Made by a program: the position numbers and the translations under genes
Source of the DNA: JAIRVZ01 sp031553755
Lineage (GTDB): Bacteria; Bacteroidota; Bacteroidia; Bacteroidales; Azobacteroidaceae
Direction of reading: 5' to 3'
Assembly (NCBI GenBank): GCA_031553755.1
Contig: JAVBKZ010000049.1
Location: 1-26,950, forward strand
DNA length: 26,950 nucleotides
Shown here: in pieces, positions 1 through 8,913 of the stretch
Position numbering within the stretch: position 1 is the stretch's first letter
Layout of the letters: every line of letters starts with the position of its first letter
Notes under the pieces: generated by a model
What the model was told of the DNA's origin: nothing
What the model saw: the letters and a program-made list of their open reading frames with translations, nothing else
Database searches by the model: none

Positions 1-495
1 AAATCCACAAAATGAGACAGCCAATAAAATTTATTATGCCTGTTTCAAAAACGGGAATTTCTACAAAGCCAATGGTTCATTAATAAAAACTTATTCAGGA
101 ACATCTACAGCATTGACACCCGAAGAGGCTGAAGCGGTATTTGTTCCGGCAGGAAATAAATGCAGAATCGGAGACGCGATTATTGATAATTCGGGAAAAC
201 CGGTTATTGTTTGTTCTTCATTTTCAGCAGATGCGGACCATAATGTGAAGTATATTTGTTGGAATGGCACAAATTGGGTTGAGAAACAAATTACAACCAA
301 CTCCGAAATTTCAGCTACAGAAGGAGGTATTACATTGGACTATGCTGTTCCGTCTGTAGTTTACCTTTCCAAACCGGGGAAAACATTTTTCAAATATTCA
401 ACCGGTAATAATGGAGATTCATGGACAGAAACAGCCATTTCGGAAAGAACAATATCTACGCTTACAAACGTAAGGCCTTTTCTTCCTTTCAATCA
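1..495 (+). repeat. Left arm of long inverted repeat (propeller part of copy A)
   Basis: Bases 1-495 align without gaps to the reverse complement of 26301-26795. I counted 26 mismatches by eye, about 95% identity, many at third codon positions. Beyond base 495 identity drops sharply through the Ig-like domain. It rises again at about 820-925, against 25876-25980, and falls once more. The arm certainly extends left of the window, since both genes are truncated at their 5' ends. Confidence 0.9.
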
Positions 496-1462
496 CAATA
501 CCGGCATTTTTGAGACTGTTTGGCAAAAAAATAAATTTATTATTAGGGCTGGCAATGAAATGCAGGATTTGCAAATGATTCCTGAATCATTGAAACTTAC
601 TGTAAATAACGTAAAGCAACTTGTAGTTAAATTACTTCCTGATACAGGCGACAAAACTCTTACATGGAAATCTTCAGATGAAAATATCGCGACCGTTTCT
701 TCTACCGGATTGGTAACATCAAAAGCAAAAGGAACTGTAGTTATCTCTGCAACCAATTCATTTGGAAATTCGGTTTATTGTTCGATAGAAGTTATTGCGC
801 CTAAATATATTGAAAATGCTTTATTTGATTTTGGAACAGCAACTTCTCCTGTTGTTTCCGGAGCCATTCAGGTCACAGAAACAACCATGTTGGCAGATTC
901 TTATGGTTGGTTAACTACAGTCCTTTCAAGAAATAGGAACTCTAGTACAGATCCGGAATTAAGAGATTTTGCCATGTCTACCGCGGAAGGAATTTTCAAA
1001 GTATTTGTTCAGCCGGGTAAATACAATATTGTTGTTAAGCAAGGAGATTCTGACGCGGGAAATAAACACGATAAAATATCAATGTATGTCAATGGCTTAT
1101 TAAAAATCGACAATATCACAACTCAATCAGGTTTATTTCAAACCAGCGAATTTGACGTAGAAACAGAGGTCGATTATCTCGAGTTTCGAATTCCGGCTAC
1201 TTCATCCAACTGGGTTTTAAATTCCATGAAAATAACCAAAGCGGGAGAAAATTCTATTCAAGCCATTGCAATGGATGATTTTATGAATCCGGAAACAATT
1301 ATTACTGTTTTTGATCTAATAGGGAAAAAAGTTTTCGAAGGAAAATTAGGAAATGACATTTTCGAAAATATTTTATTTGGAAAAAATATTGAAAAAGGAG
1401 TGTATCTGATACAATTCCGTTTGGGTAATAAATCTAAAGTCGTGAAGTTTTTAAATGACTGA
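2..1462 (+). CDS. Asp-box (BNR) beta-propeller secreted protein, copy A, 5' truncated, T9SS sorting domain
   Basis: The frame is open from base 2, so the gene begins left of the window; a TTG at 113 is internal and not the start, because the upstream codons match copy B (25322-26950) residue for residue. Visible order: the end of a BNR/Asp-box propeller with a variant Asp-box (TGNNGDSW, about bases 400-423); a bacterial Ig-like group 2 domain (about 590-800, with TWKSSDENIATV); a galactose-binding-like module opening with DFGTATSPV (about 825-1230); and a C-terminal type A sorting domain (VFDLIGKKVFEG, then KGVYLIQF and KVVKF). The protein should therefore be secreted by T9SS and held at or released from the surface. 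Similar propellers occur in glycan lyases, rhamnosidases and sialidases, so the substrate cannot be named. The sulfatase gene follows after 25 bases, suggesting co-transcription. Confidence 0.85.
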   Translation, partial: NPQNETANKIYYACFKNGNFYKANGSLIKTYSGTSTALTPEEAEAVFVPAGNKCRIGDAIIDNSGKPVIVCSSFSADADHNVKYICWNGTNWVEKQITTNSEISATEGGITLDYAVPSVVYLSKPGKTFFKYSTGNNGDSWTETAISERTISTLTNVRPFLPFNHNTGIFETVWQKNKFIIRAGNEMQDLQMIPESLKLTVNNVKQLVVKLLPDTGDKTLTWKSSDENIATVSSTGLVTSKAKGTVVISATNSFGNSVYCSIEVIAPKYIENALFDFGTATSPVVSGAIQVTETTMLADSYGWLTTVLSRNRNSSTDPELRDFAMSTAEGIFKVFVQPGKYNIVVKQGDSDAGNKHDKISMYVNGLLKIDNITTQSGLFQTSEFDVETEVDYLEFRIPATSSNWVLNSMKITKAGENSIQAIAMDDFMNPETIITVFDLIGKKVFEGKLGNDIFENILFGKNIEKGVYLIQFRLGNKSKVVKFLND

Positions 1463-1487
1463 AAAATAATAATTTAACATTAATTCA

Positions 1488-3569
1488 ATGAATATAAAAA
1501 CAATATTTCCTTGTGTATTAACAGGAATGGCACTACCCGTTAATTCTATATACGCTTCTGCTTTATCTAATTCAGAACATAAAGAGGAAAAGAAAACCAA
1601 TGTGATCTATATTTTAGCGGATGATTTGGGTTATGGAGATTTGAGTTGTTATGGACAACTTAAATTTAAAACTCCTCATATAGATTCGTTGGCATCAAAT
1701 GGAATAAAATTTACAAATCATTATTCAGGATGTACCGTGAGCGCTCCTTCTCGATGCGCTTTGATGACTGGTTTACATACAGGGCATACTCCAATTCGAG
1801 GAAATGCGGGAGTATCAATAAATTCCCTGACTTTTGATACTGCGTTGCCAGCTCAATACAAAACTATTGCCGATTTTTTCAAAGAAAAAAATTATGCGAC
1901 GGCTTGTGTTGGCAAGTGGGGAATGGGTGGCCCGAATACGGTAGGCCATCCCAATAATCATGGTTTCGATTATTTTTTTGGACATTTAGGGCAAGGACAT
2001 GCCCACAACCGTTATTCTCCTTTTTTATATGAAAACAGCAATCAGATAGTCCTTGATGGAAAAACGTATGATCAGGATTTAATGATGGAAAAAGTAACAA
2101 AATTTATTGAAACAAATAAAGACAATCCCTTTTTCCTTTATTTGCCGTTCACTATTCCTCATGGAGCACTACAAGCTCCCGCAGAAAATGAAGCGAAATA
2201 TTTGGGCGCTTATGACGTAGATGGTCCTTGGGGAACTCCCGGCGCTATCAACGCGACTCCTCATAAACACGTTTCTTTTGCAGGATTGATGGACAGGCTG
2301 GATAGTGATGTAGGTGTCATTTGTGATCTGTTGAAAAAATATGGAATAGATGAAAATACAATAATCATTTTTACTTCAGATAACGGGCCTCATAGAGAAG
2401 GAGGAGGGGATCCGGAATTTTTTAATGGTTCCGGAGGATTAAGAGGAATCAAGCGAGACCTTTATGAAGGAGGAATTCGTGTACCGATGATTGTTTATTG
2501 GCCCGAAGTTATTAAAAGTGGCAGAATAAGCGATCACCCATCAGCTTTTTGGGATGTTCTTCCTACATTCTGTGATTTGCTTGAAACAGAAACACCTGAA
2601 AAAACGGATGGAATTTCTTTCCTACCTGAAATTACAGGAGGAATGCAAAAAACGCATGAATATTTGTACTGGGAATTTCATGAAACGCCATTACAATCAT
2701 TGAGGAAAGGAGATTGGAAAGCGGTAAGAAAAGGAATCAAAACATCACCTGTTACTGAACTTTATGATTTGAGCACTGATTTAGCGGAGAAAAATGACTT
2801 GGCATCAAAATACCCGGATATAGTTAAGGAAATGAATAAAATTATGTCAAGTTCAAGGACTAATGATACCCAATGGACATTCCCGAATTTAGATGATGAA
2901 GAAGAAGTTATCATTGATACCGGAAACGACATACAAGTACCTGTAGTTTCGGGAAAAGCGAGTCAATATAACACAGGACAAAATATAGAATATTCATTTG
3001 ATGGATCTTATGAAAAACCATATTATCATTCTCCGTGGTCATCAGGAGTAACTACACTTCCTGTTGTCTTGGAATATTTTTTCGAAAAAACTGTATCGGG
3101 AAAATCTGTTTATCCCGAAGCTATAGATTATTTTATCTACTATCCAAGAAAAGATGGAATAAATGGAAATTTTGGCAAATTCAATTTGTATGTAAAATAT
3201 AAAGGGAAAACAAATTACGATTTTTTTAAGTCGTATGATTATGAGATATCTTCAAAAAATGTAAAGGAAGAATTAGGTAATGGGTTTAAAGAACCTGCGG
3301 CAATTAAATTTGAAGTATTGTCGGGAGGAAACAACTTTGTTTCTTGCGCGGAAATGAAATTTTATAGAAAAGTTAAAACATCGTTAACTAATCTTGTTTT
3401 TGACGAACCTTGTATTTATGTAGAAAACAAACGTATCATAGTAAGAAATTCGAATAGCTCAGTTTACATATATAATTTGTCGGGGATGTTGGTTGATATT
3501 CAAAGTGAACTTCCTTGTGGGGTTTATATTGTAAAAACAGGAGGAATTTCAAAAAAAGTAATTGTTTAA
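1488..3569 (+). CDS. Serine-type family S1 sulfatase with discoidin-like domain and T9SS sorting domain
   Basis: This 693-residue protein should hydrolyse sulfate esters on a glycan. A signal peptide precedes the sulfatase fold (about 37-460). The fold has the metal-binding DD pair (D45, D46), the active-site signature SAPSR with S85 as the residue matured to formylglycine, GKWGMGG, FTIPHG and SDNGPH. Because the residue is Ser rather than Cys, maturation should need a radical-SAM anSME enzyme, which is not in this window. Residues about 484-627 form a discoidin/F5-8C-like domain closely matching the N-terminal domain of the M60 peptidase gene downstream. The end (about 635-693, with GVYIVKTGG and KKVIV) is a type A sorting domain. 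S1 subfamily and regiospecificity cannot be assigned by eye. The gene lies 25 bases after propeller copy A and 62 before the first lectin-like gene. Confidence 0.93.
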   Translation: MNIKTIFPCVLTGMALPVNSIYASALSNSEHKEEKKTNVIYILADDLGYGDLSCYGQLKFKTPHIDSLASNGIKFTNHYSGCTVSAPSRCALMTGLHTGHTPIRGNAGVSINSLTFDTALPAQYKTIADFFKEKNYATACVGKWGMGGPNTVGHPNNHGFDYFFGHLGQGHAHNRYSPFLYENSNQIVLDGKTYDQDLMMEKVTKFIETNKDNPFFLYLPFTIPHGALQAPAENEAKYLGAYDVDGPWGTPGAINATPHKHVSFAGLMDRLDSDVGVICDLLKKYGIDENTIIIFTSDNGPHREGGGDPEFFNGSGGLRGIKRDLYEGGIRVPMIVYWPEVIKSGRISDHPSAFWDVLPTFCDLLETETPEKTDGISFLPEITGGMQKTHEYLYWEFHETPLQSLRKGDWKAVRKGIKTSPVTELYDLSTDLAEKNDLASKYPDIVKEMNKIMSSSRTNDTQWTFPNLDDEEEVIIDTGNDIQVPVVSGKASQYNTGQNIEYSFDGSYEKPYYHSPWSSGVTTLPVVLEYFFEKTVSGKSVYPEAIDYFIYYPRKDGINGNFGKFNLYVKYKGKTNYDFFKSYDYEISSKNVKEELGNGFKEPAAIKFEVLSGGNNFVSCAEMKFYRKVKTSLTNLVFDEPCIYVENKRIIVRNSNSSVYIYNLSGMLVDIQSELPCGVYIVKTGGISKKVIV

Positions 3570-3631
3570 TTATTTGAATTTTATAAAATATTGATTTGAA
3601 GAATATTATCTAATTATTAAATTTTATTATC

Positions 3632-4921
3632 ATGAAACAATTTTTCTTTTTAGCCATTGCAATGGTTGTAGGTATGCCTTTCATTTCGAAAGCGGAAATT
3701 CCTGCTCCAGGTGATTATTACATTGAAAATGTCTGTCAATGGACTGCTTCTAACGGAGCGGAAAGACGCGGATTATTATTAACCGGAGGTCCGGATTTCG
3801 ATTTATCGAACAATGCCGATTCTGTTTTGGTTAAGCCTTTTTATATCAATGGCACAACACAGGAGAAACAATATCAAATTTGGACTTTAGACGCGGAAGG
3901 TTATCTCGTTAACAAAGGAACGCAAAAGAAAGTACATCTTCCAGTAGGTAATACTCGTTACTTTACAGACGCGTCTAATGCAACTAAATTTACTCTTCAG
4001 CCTATGTCTGAATTGTATTCTTCCAATGTGGAATATGACAATCTGTTGTTTTTAGTTCCCGAAGGAGCGGGAGTTTTGACAGATGCCGCCACTTTGAGAA
4101 TGAGTTGTGTCGCAGCTCCAACTTTTGCTGTTTGCCAACAAAATAAACCCGGCCCCGAAGCCGCAGAACCTGTTTATGGTGATGGAAGTAAAGGAAACGG
4201 AACAGGAAGTCCTCGCGCATGGAGATTTATTCCGGTAGAAAAATATAATTCTATGGCACCAGATGCTTTTTATTCATATCCCGAATTATCTACCGGTTCG
4301 GACGCAAATTGGTATTACATTAAATTTCCTGAAGCAGAAGGAAAAGTGTTGGCAAAATCTATAGATAATATGATGGAATTTGTTGCAAAAGAAGAACCTG
4401 CCAACGATGCTCAATTATGGAAATTTGTTTCTGTAGAAGGTAAACCCGGAAAGGTGTATATCGTGAATAAAGAATCAGGAAACTATATCGATAGAAGCGC
4501 TACTGCTCCTTTTGTATCAAGTGAACCGGCAGCCTCCCTTTCCATCAAAGGATATTATGACAAAAAAATGACAATTGCATGGTATGTTGGCAGCAATAGT
4601 GATGGACGAAATAGTTATGGGTTTTCATCTAATGGAACTGCTTTCGATCTTAATCAAGCATTTGCAACTTCACAGGGTATATATCCGGGAGCTATTCAAT
4701 TTGTTAAAGCAACAACGCCTTCTGGAATATCCAATATAACAAATAAAGACATTTATGTATTTTCCAAAGATGGATATATCTGTATTGATGGTATAACAAC
4801 CGGAATTCCTGTTCAAACATATACACTAACCGGAGTTCTTGTTGATACCCAATCAAAATTACCAAAAGGTGTTTATTTGGTAAAAATAGAAAATAAGACA
4901 TTTAAAGTTTTTGTTCAGTAG
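3632..4921 (+). CDS. Secreted beta-trefoil (ricin B-like) protein with T9SS sorting domain, paralog 1
   Basis: This 429-residue protein has a signal peptide cleaved near A21 (SKA|E). The body carries QxW-type beta-trefoil signatures: QIWTLDAEGYLVNKG in the first half and QLWKFVS followed by VYIVNKESGNYIDRS in the second. The C terminus (DGYICIDG, LTGVLVD, LPKGVYLVKIENK, KVFVQ) is a type A T9SS sorting domain. No catalytic motif is visible, so a secreted or surface glycan-binding protein is the likeliest role. It is a clear paralog of the next gene, sharing YYIENV, ERRGLL, GNGTGSPRAWRF and the same domain order, with a gap of 54 bases between them. Lectin function is inferred from fold-type motifs only. 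Confidence 0.82.
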   Translation: MKQFFFLAIAMVVGMPFISKAEIPAPGDYYIENVCQWTASNGAERRGLLLTGGPDFDLSNNADSVLVKPFYINGTTQEKQYQIWTLDAEGYLVNKGTQKKVHLPVGNTRYFTDASNATKFTLQPMSELYSSNVEYDNLLFLVPEGAGVLTDAATLRMSCVAAPTFAVCQQNKPGPEAAEPVYGDGSKGNGTGSPRAWRFIPVEKYNSMAPDAFYSYPELSTGSDANWYYIKFPEAEGKVLAKSIDNMMEFVAKEEPANDAQLWKFVSVEGKPGKVYIVNKESGNYIDRSATAPFVSSEPAASLSIKGYYDKKMTIAWYVGSNSDGRNSYGFSSNGTAFDLNQAFATSQGIYPGAIQFVKATTPSGISNITNKDIYVFSKDGYICIDGITTGIPVQTYTLTGVLVDTQSKLPKGVYLVKIENKTFKVFVQ

Positions 4922-4975
4922 TTAAAAAAATAAGTATAAGTTTTAATTGAGTATTAAATTTTTAAAATTATCATT

Positions 4976-6208
4976 ATGAAAAGAGTTTTATCATTTGTAG
5001 TGTTTTTTGCAATCGTAGGATTTGCAATGGTTTCTAAAGCCCAATTACCAACGGTAGGAGCTGAGTATTATATTGAAAACGTGTCTCAAGCGATTGCTAC
5101 CAATGGAATTGAGAGAAGGGGTTTATTGATAACATGTGTCGATGATTCTGATACATTGAAAATTAAACCTTGGAACATTACGGGAAGTAAAGAAAAACAA
5201 ATTTGGAAGTTTGATGGAGAGGGTTATTTAGTTAACAAAGGAACCGGTAAAAAAGCTTTATTATCAGGAGCAACAAATAATGGTTATTATCTTGGAAGCG
5301 CCGAATCAGGAACCAAATTTGCTGCTGAGTTATTGTCTTCGTTGTATCCTAACAACCCTAATTATGCCAATTTGATAGTATTAACTCCTGATGGAGAGAC
5401 TGCTAACAAAGTGAGTTGCGTTGCCGGAGTTTCTTTTGCCGTTAGCCAACAAGGTAAACCTGGCCCGGAAGTAGATGAACCTAATGCAAACGGAAATGGA
5501 ACAGGAAGCCCTCGTGCATGGAGATTTGTTCCGGTTGCGGAATATGAGGCTCGTAATTATCCGAAGTTGAACGATTGGTATTACATCGTGTTTCCTAATG
5601 ATGGAAATAAAGTATTATCATACAAAGATGGAGATACTTTCGAAGTTGTTGAAAAGGCCGGTACTACAGATGACAACCAATTATGGAAAGTTGTCGCAGC
5701 TACAGTTGCAGCTCCCGGAAAACTATTAACTCCTGATAAAGTTCAAATTATCAATAAAGCAACCGGAAAATATATTGAACGTTCAATTGATCCTGCAGAA
5801 TTAAAAATAAGCAGTACTACAGAACCCGAATGTGCTTTGAATATTAAAACCGTTGATCCCGACCAATTTGCTATCGGATGGTGTTTGTTGTATACAAACA
5901 ATACCGATTTTAGAAATGGATATTATTTAAACAATACAGAATCTGCAATTGACCGTAACGCGGTAATGCCAGGGTCTACAGGAATTGTAAAATTCGAAAA
6001 AGCGGCAGGTGGAAGTAATATCAAAACAACAAAAGCCGGAGAAGTAGAAGTTTATGTTAAAGACGGATATGTTAGAGTTGAAGGTACAAATGCTCCTGTT
6101 TCAATATATTCAATAACAGGAACTCAATACAATTCTACAGAACAACTTGCAACCGGTGCTTATATCGTTAAAGTAGCTGGAAATGCATATAAAGTTATTG
6201 TAAAATAA
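4976..6208 (+). CDS. Secreted beta-trefoil (ricin B-like) protein with T9SS sorting domain, paralog 2
   Basis: This 410-residue protein is the tandem paralog of the preceding gene. The signal peptide ends near A22 (SKA|Q). QxW motifs appear as KQIWKFDGEGYLVNKG and, in the second half, NQLWKVVAA followed by VQIINKATGKYIERS. It shares the block GNGTGSPRAWRFVPV with paralog 1. The type A sorting domain closes the protein (DGYVRVEG, YSITGTQ, LATGAYIVKV, KVIVK). No enzyme motif is visible. A strong hairpin terminator 19 bases downstream suggests this is the last gene of the unit that includes propeller copy A, the sulfatase and paralog 1. The two paralogs have diverged well beyond recent duplication, so they may bind different ligands; that is inference. 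Confidence 0.82.
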   Translation: MKRVLSFVVFFAIVGFAMVSKAQLPTVGAEYYIENVSQAIATNGIERRGLLITCVDDSDTLKIKPWNITGSKEKQIWKFDGEGYLVNKGTGKKALLSGATNNGYYLGSAESGTKFAAELLSSLYPNNPNYANLIVLTPDGETANKVSCVAGVSFAVSQQGKPGPEVDEPNANGNGTGSPRAWRFVPVAEYEARNYPKLNDWYYIVFPNDGNKVLSYKDGDTFEVVEKAGTTDDNQLWKVVAATVAAPGKLLTPDKVQIINKATGKYIERSIDPAELKISSTTEPECALNIKTVDPDQFAIGWCLLYTNNTDFRNGYYLNNTESAIDRNAVMPGSTGIVKFEKAAGGSNIKTTKAGEVEVYVKDGYVRVEGTNAPVSIYSITGTQYNSTEQLATGAYIVKVAGNAYKVIVK

Positions 6209-6227
6209 TATTGTTCTTTCTAATACC

Positions 6228-6267
6228 AAACAGAGAGGATAATTATCCTTTTTCGTCCTCTCTGTTT
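6228..6267 (+). terminator. Rho-independent-type terminator after the lectin-like pair
   Basis: A perfect 12-base-pair stem pairs 6228-6239 (AAACAGAGAGGA) with 6256-6267 (TCCTCTCTGTTT). The loop is 16 bases, and the 3' side runs into a T-rich tract. The perfect palindrome GGATAATTATCC (6237-6248) is nested at the left-arm/loop junction. It separates the lectin-like genes from the M60 peptidase gene starting 18 bases later, so that gene probably depends on read-through or on a promoter inside this short gap. Confidence 0.8.
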
Positions 6268-6285
6268 TTATTTTTAATATAAATA

Positions 6286-8814
6286 ATGAATAAAAAAATG
6301 AAAAACAAATTTCTTGTAACTGCGATTTTGTTTGCCTGCACATTTATAAACGCATACTCAGTTCAGGATTGGGGCATGGCTGATATACTTGTTAAGGTAT
6401 TAAGCGGAAAGGCAAACTGTTGTCAGGCAGATATGGACATTGACCGGACTTTTGATGGAAATTTTGGAAAAAATTATTACCATTCTCCTCATTCAGGATA
6501 TACAGTATCGGACGCTACTCCGGTTATCTTGGAATATTTTTTTCAAACAGACCCGGAGAAACCTAATTATGTGTCTGTAATTGATTACATTAAATATTAT
6601 CCACGTACTGATGGTATCAACGGCAATTTCGGACGGTTTGATTTATATTTTAAATCAACTACAGATGGTGATTATGTGAAATATAATAGTTATGATTTTA
6701 AAATATTGGGAACTCCTTCCATCATTTCAATAGAAAATGGATTTCAAAATCCGGCAGCTATCAAATTTGTTGTGAATTCGGGAGGAAATAATTTTGCTAC
6801 TTGTGCCGAAATGGAATTTTACCAGTCGAAAGCGCAACATATCCAAATTCCTACAAATATATTTAAAGATCAGATTTGTTCAGGATTAGTTGCAGGAGTA
6901 ACTCAATCGGATGTAAATGCGATTACCGAACCGTTCTTTAAAGCATTGGCACAACAAATGTATGATGGAACTTATTCTACAAAATTTCGAGTACAATCTT
7001 ATAAAGCCTATATGCATCCGGATAAGGATCGTTTAATTAAAAAAACGAACGCCCGGAGTCTCTTAGATAATCCAACAGGAATCTTTGTTGAAAAAGGAGA
7101 AGAATTGGTGTTTTTTTCGAAAGGTATAGGAGACAAATCAATCAGTTTGCGTCAAGTTGATTTAACTCGTGCCGGTGGTTTTGGAAAAGTAGCGACTTAT
7201 CCTGTTGTTGAAGGAATTAATGTAATCAAAGCAACCATGAATGGATTGATTTATGTCATGTATCATACAGATGATAATAGTTATAAAACAGCTCCTGAAA
7301 TTCAGATTCACTTTGCTTTGAGCAGAGAAAACGGTTATTTTGATCCTGCCAAAGGACATACTGATGAAACTTGGAAAAGCTTGTTGGCTAATGCTGTATC
7401 CGATACAACCTATATGGATATGGTAGGGAAATATGCGCATACATCTTTCCCTGTGGAAGATTGTAAAAAATATTGTCCTGAGCAGGCGACTCGTCAGATA
7501 AATATGTTAGATTCTCTTGTGTATCTGGAAGATGAACTTTTAGGTCTCGGTTACGGTCCCGGATATACGGAGCCTTATACCAACAGGGCTTTTATGCAAC
7601 GAATTTATGGAGGAAATCCATCCGCGACTTCTTATCATACTAATTATCCTTCGGCTAATGCCGTGTTGGATTATCAATCTATACGTGTAACAGGAGGTAA
7701 TTTATGGACAGCGATTCATGAAGTTGGTCATACTCACCAAACTTCCGGATTCAATTGGATTAAAATGGCCGAAGTTTCAGTGAATATATACTCTCTTTAT
7801 GTACAACATAAATTTGGATTTGAGTCACGCTTGCATACGCAACCGGGAACTCCCTTCAAAGATGATTACGACAGGGCGTTCAACTATTTTGTAGTACCTA
7901 ACACAATGGAAAATTATACTCCTCCACCCTTGTATCAGGGCCATAGTTTGGCTGTAGATGCCGTGTTATTCCCTAAATTGGTTCCTTTCTGGCAACTTTA
8001 TTTATATGCTACTTACGTAAAAAATTACCCGTCTTTCTATATGGATTTGCATCAGATATTACGCGACCGCAATATTCCATCTGAACAAGGAAGACAAGTG
8101 CTTGATTTCACGGAAATTTGCAGTGAATTGTTGCAAGAAGATTTGTCTGGTTTTTTCCAATCGTATGGATTTTATATACCTATAAATCAGATATTGCATA
8201 GTTATGGAGATGCGTTAATGTCCATAACTCAAGCGGAAATTGATGCTACGAAAGCAAAAAATGCGAGATTTCCTAAGCCTGTGCATAAAATTGAATATAT
8301 AACAGATACCAATTATGCCGCTTATCGCGATAGACTTTCTGTAGAAAGGGGAACACAGTCAAAAACTGACAATATTTTGTACACGACATTTACATTCAGT
8401 AACTGGAAAAACGTAGCGGTTTATGAAGTGTACGATGACAATAAATTGGTTTTTGTATCTCGTAATCCATCGTTTGTGACAATTAAGTCTACTTATGAAC
8501 CTAATGATCCCACAGATCCGACTACAGATTATAAGGTTTCTCCTAAAACATACAGAGTAAGCGAAAATGCGAAAATTTATGCTGTCGCTTATGATGGTAG
8601 TAAAGTAGATTGTTTTGATACAGCTTTGGAAACTGTCAATATGGATAATATTGTTGTGTATTCTCAAGATGGTAAAGTCATTGTAAAAGGAACTGATAAA
8701 CCCTTTAGCGTGTACACTGTTGAAGGACAACTAATGAAACCCGGAAGAAAACTTTCTTCAGGAGTTTATATTGTTTCGATTGAGAATCAAACAAAAAAAG
8801 TGATTGTGAAGTAA
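6286..8814 (+). CDS. M60-like (enhancin/mucinase-type) zinc metallopeptidase with T9SS sorting domain
   Basis: This 842-residue secreted protease has the gluzincin motif HEVGH (H478, E479, H482) and a downstream glutamate E496 in AEVSVNIYS. This is the HExxH plus distal E pattern of peptidase family M60, whose gut members cleave O-glycosylated proteins such as mucins. After the signal peptide, residues about 28-185 form a discoidin-like domain with YYHSP, YYPRTDGINGNFG and GGNNFATCAEM. This domain is shared with the sulfatase C-terminal part and is probably for glycan binding. The C terminus (about 785-842; SQDGKVIVKG, SSGVYIVSIENQ, KKVIVK) is a type A sorting domain. The start could be M1 at 6286 or M5 at 6298 (MKNKFLVTAILF); the second gives a more ordinary signal peptide. 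It follows a terminator and precedes the Sus array. Confidence 0.92.
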   Translation: MNKKMKNKFLVTAILFACTFINAYSVQDWGMADILVKVLSGKANCCQADMDIDRTFDGNFGKNYYHSPHSGYTVSDATPVILEYFFQTDPEKPNYVSVIDYIKYYPRTDGINGNFGRFDLYFKSTTDGDYVKYNSYDFKILGTPSIISIENGFQNPAAIKFVVNSGGNNFATCAEMEFYQSKAQHIQIPTNIFKDQICSGLVAGVTQSDVNAITEPFFKALAQQMYDGTYSTKFRVQSYKAYMHPDKDRLIKKTNARSLLDNPTGIFVEKGEELVFFSKGIGDKSISLRQVDLTRAGGFGKVATYPVVEGINVIKATMNGLIYVMYHTDDNSYKTAPEIQIHFALSRENGYFDPAKGHTDETWKSLLANAVSDTTYMDMVGKYAHTSFPVEDCKKYCPEQATRQINMLDSLVYLEDELLGLGYGPGYTEPYTNRAFMQRIYGGNPSATSYHTNYPSANAVLDYQSIRVTGGNLWTAIHEVGHTHQTSGFNWIKMAEVSVNIYSLYVQHKFGFESRLHTQPGTPFKDDYDRAFNYFVVPNTMENYTPPPLYQGHSLAVDAVLFPKLVPFWQLYLYATYVKNYPSFYMDLHQILRDRNIPSEQGRQVLDFTEICSELLQEDLSGFFQSYGFYIPINQILHSYGDALMSITQAEIDATKAKNARFPKPVHKIEYITDTNYAAYRDRLSVERGTQSKTDNILYTTFTFSNWKNVAVYEVYDDNKLVFVSRNPSFVTIKSTYEPNDPTDPTTDYKVSPKTYRVSENAKIYAVAYDGSKVDCFDTALETVNMDNIVVYSQDGKVIVKGTDKPFSVYTVEGQLMKPGRKLSSGVYIVSIENQTKKVIVK

Positions 8815-8842
8815 AAACGAAAAGTTTTTTTAAGATTGAAAA

Positions 8843-8890
8843 TTCTTTCTTTTCTCAATTTTTGAAAATAAAAGTTGGGAAAAGAAAGGA
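8843..8890 (+). other. Stem-loop in the leader between the M60 gene and the first susC
   Basis: Bases 8843-8858 (TTCTTTCTTTTCTCAA) can pair with 8875-8890 (TTGGGAAAAGAAAGGA). The stem has 16 pairs including two G-U wobbles, with a 16-base loop. It ends 23 bases before the susC start and is followed by A/T-rich sequence rather than a clean T tract. It may be an attenuating or mRNA-stabilising stem at the head of the Sus array, or a weak terminator of the M60 gene. Confidence 0.5.
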
Positions 8891-8913
8891 TATTAATTAA
8901 ATAATTTATTTGT

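Noticed and set aside
113..1462. TTG at 113 as the start of propeller copy A
   Set aside because: The frame is open back to base 2 and upstream codons match copy B closely, so the gene is truncated by the window edge.
8359..8730. 123-codon minus-strand open frame within the M60 gene
   Set aside because: Antisense to a well-supported coding region and composed of low-information Ile/Phe/Cys-rich sequence.
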